Assembly: GCA_050999295.1 (NCBI GenBank)
Contig: JBPCPI010000021.1
Coordinates: 1 to 6,598, forward strand
Direction: 5' to 3'
DNA from: JACCQS01 sp050999295
Lineage (GTDB): Bacteria > Actinomycetota > Actinomycetes > Mycobacteriales > Geodermatophilaceae
Length of the DNA: 6,598 nucleotides
The notes beneath the pieces were generated by a model, which did no database searches, was not told the origin of the DNA, and saw only the letters and a program-made list of their open reading frames with translations. How positions within the stretch are numbered: the first letter of the stretch is position 1; every line of letters starts with the position of its first letter. A program made the position numbers and the translations under genes. Below, one piece after another: positions 5,992-6,598 of this stretch.

Positions 5992-6598
5992 ATGGCCAGC
6001 TCGGGTGGCGGCACGATGCACCGCCGACAGCTCGGCATCGAGCTGCGTGCCCTGCGCGACGCCGCCGGGCTCAGCACGATCGGGGTGTCCGAGCGGGTCG
6101 AGGACATGTCGCAGGCGAAGGTGTCGCGGCTGGAGCGGGGTGTCGGAGTACCGAAGGTCCGCGACGTCGAGGCATTGCTGCGGCTCTACGGCACCGGCGA
6201 GCAGCAGGTGCAGGCCCTGCTGGAGCTCGCTCGCCAGGCCAAGAAGCCGGACTGGTGGTTGCCCTACCGGGGCGCCCTGTCCACCGAACTGCGGTCGTTC
6301 CTCGGACTGGAGGAGGCTGCGACCGGGATCCGGGAGTTCGCAAGCCAGTTCGTACCCGGCCTGCTGCAGACCGAGGACTATGCTCGCGCGGTGCTCGGCA
6401 TCCGCGTCGAGACACGGCCCGAGGAGCTGGCGGGCCGGGTGGCGGTCAGGATGCAGCGGCAGAAGCTGCTGACCCGCGAGGACCCACCCCGGCTGTGGAC
6501 CATCGTCGACGAGGTCGTGCTCAGCCGGCCTGTCGGGGGCCGGCAGGTGATGCGCCGGCAACTGGAGCACCTGCTGGAGCTGCAGGAACTGGCCCACG
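5992..6598 (+). CDS. XRE HTH regulator with DUF5753-type domain (5' part)
   Basis: The frame is open from the ATG to the window edge, giving 202 residues of a protein that in this family usually reaches about 270-290. Residues 12-65 form the XRE helix-turn-helix (QLGIELRALRDAAGL at 13-27, then SERVEDMSQAKVSRLERG at 33-50). The segment PDWWLPYRG (86-94) and FVPGLLQTEDYARAVL (120-135) are the typical entry to the DUF5753 (Scr1-like) region. The family is abundant in streptomycetes and related genera, where members regulate development and antibiotic production or sit in defence-like or mobile loci, often beside a small DUF397 gene; that partner would lie to the right, outside the window. It is transcribed away from the XRE/TPR gene, sharing the palindrome and stem-loop. 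No transmembrane or other enzymatic domain is seen in the visible part. Confidence 0.92.
   Translation, partial: MASSGGGTMHRRQLGIELRALRDAAGLSTIGVSERVEDMSQAKVSRLERGVGVPKVRDVEALLRLYGTGEQQVQALLELARQAKKPDWWLPYRGALSTELRSFLGLEEAATGIREFASQFVPGLLQTEDYARAVLGIRVETRPEELAGRVAVRMQRQKLLTREDPPRLWTIVDEVVLSRPVGGRQVMRRQLEHLLELQELAH

Noticed and set aside
6525..6547. GCCGGC-type inverted repeat near the right edge
   Set aside because: It lies within coding sequence, where such GC repeats are expected by chance in this composition.
5926..6597. Leftward 223-codon frame opposite the XRE/DUF5753 gene
   Set aside because: The rightward strand encodes an evident HTH/DUF5753 protein with a strong ribosome site; this frame is its shadow, rich in Leu, Gln and Pro.

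Overview
The window is high-GC DNA from an actinomycete of the Streptomyces, Pseudonocardia or Frankia type. Most genes use almost only G or C at the third codon position, ribosome sites are of the GGAG type, and two regulators belong to families typical of these bacteria: an XRE protein with a long TPR-like tail, and the start of an XRE protein with a DUF5753-type region. No tRNA, rRNA, CRISPR array or transposase was found.

Layout, left to right. Bases 1-150 hold the last 49 codons of an unidentified rightward gene. A gap of about 325 bases follows, with at most one doubtful leftward small membrane protein. Bases 476-2410 carry the clearest gene: a 644-residue DUF262 plus HNH (DUF1524-like, GmrSD-type) protein. 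This family includes modification-dependent restriction enzymes and other anti-phage nucleases, and the motifs of both domains look intact. A leftward gene of unknown function (2334-3164) converges on it and overlaps its 3' end. Beyond that gene, 3190-3393 is a rightward frame with strong coding character but no start codon, probably a gene remnant.

Bases about 3346-4377 are visibly poorer in GC. They contain a leftward 265-residue protein of an uncharacterised family marked by GD-x-x-HN-x-R and D-x-x-NKHR motifs. It has four TTA codons and a promoter whose -10 box lies so close to the ATG that the message is probably leaderless. This looks like acquired DNA inserted among high-GC genes.

The right third is a divergent regulator pair: a leftward 470-residue XRE/TPR protein (4441-5853) and a rightward XRE/DUF5753 protein (5992 to beyond the window). 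The 138 bases between them hold a perfect 13-bp stem-loop and a perfect 14-bp palindrome, the latter inside a plausible promoter spacer for the leftward gene.

Taken together, this is an accessory, rearranged region with one strong candidate defence nuclease, a foreign gene of unknown role, a gene remnant and two regulators. Whether these genes work together cannot be told from the sequence. The nuclease gene has no partner clearly co-transcribed with it, so the safest reading is a stand-alone restriction-type gene.
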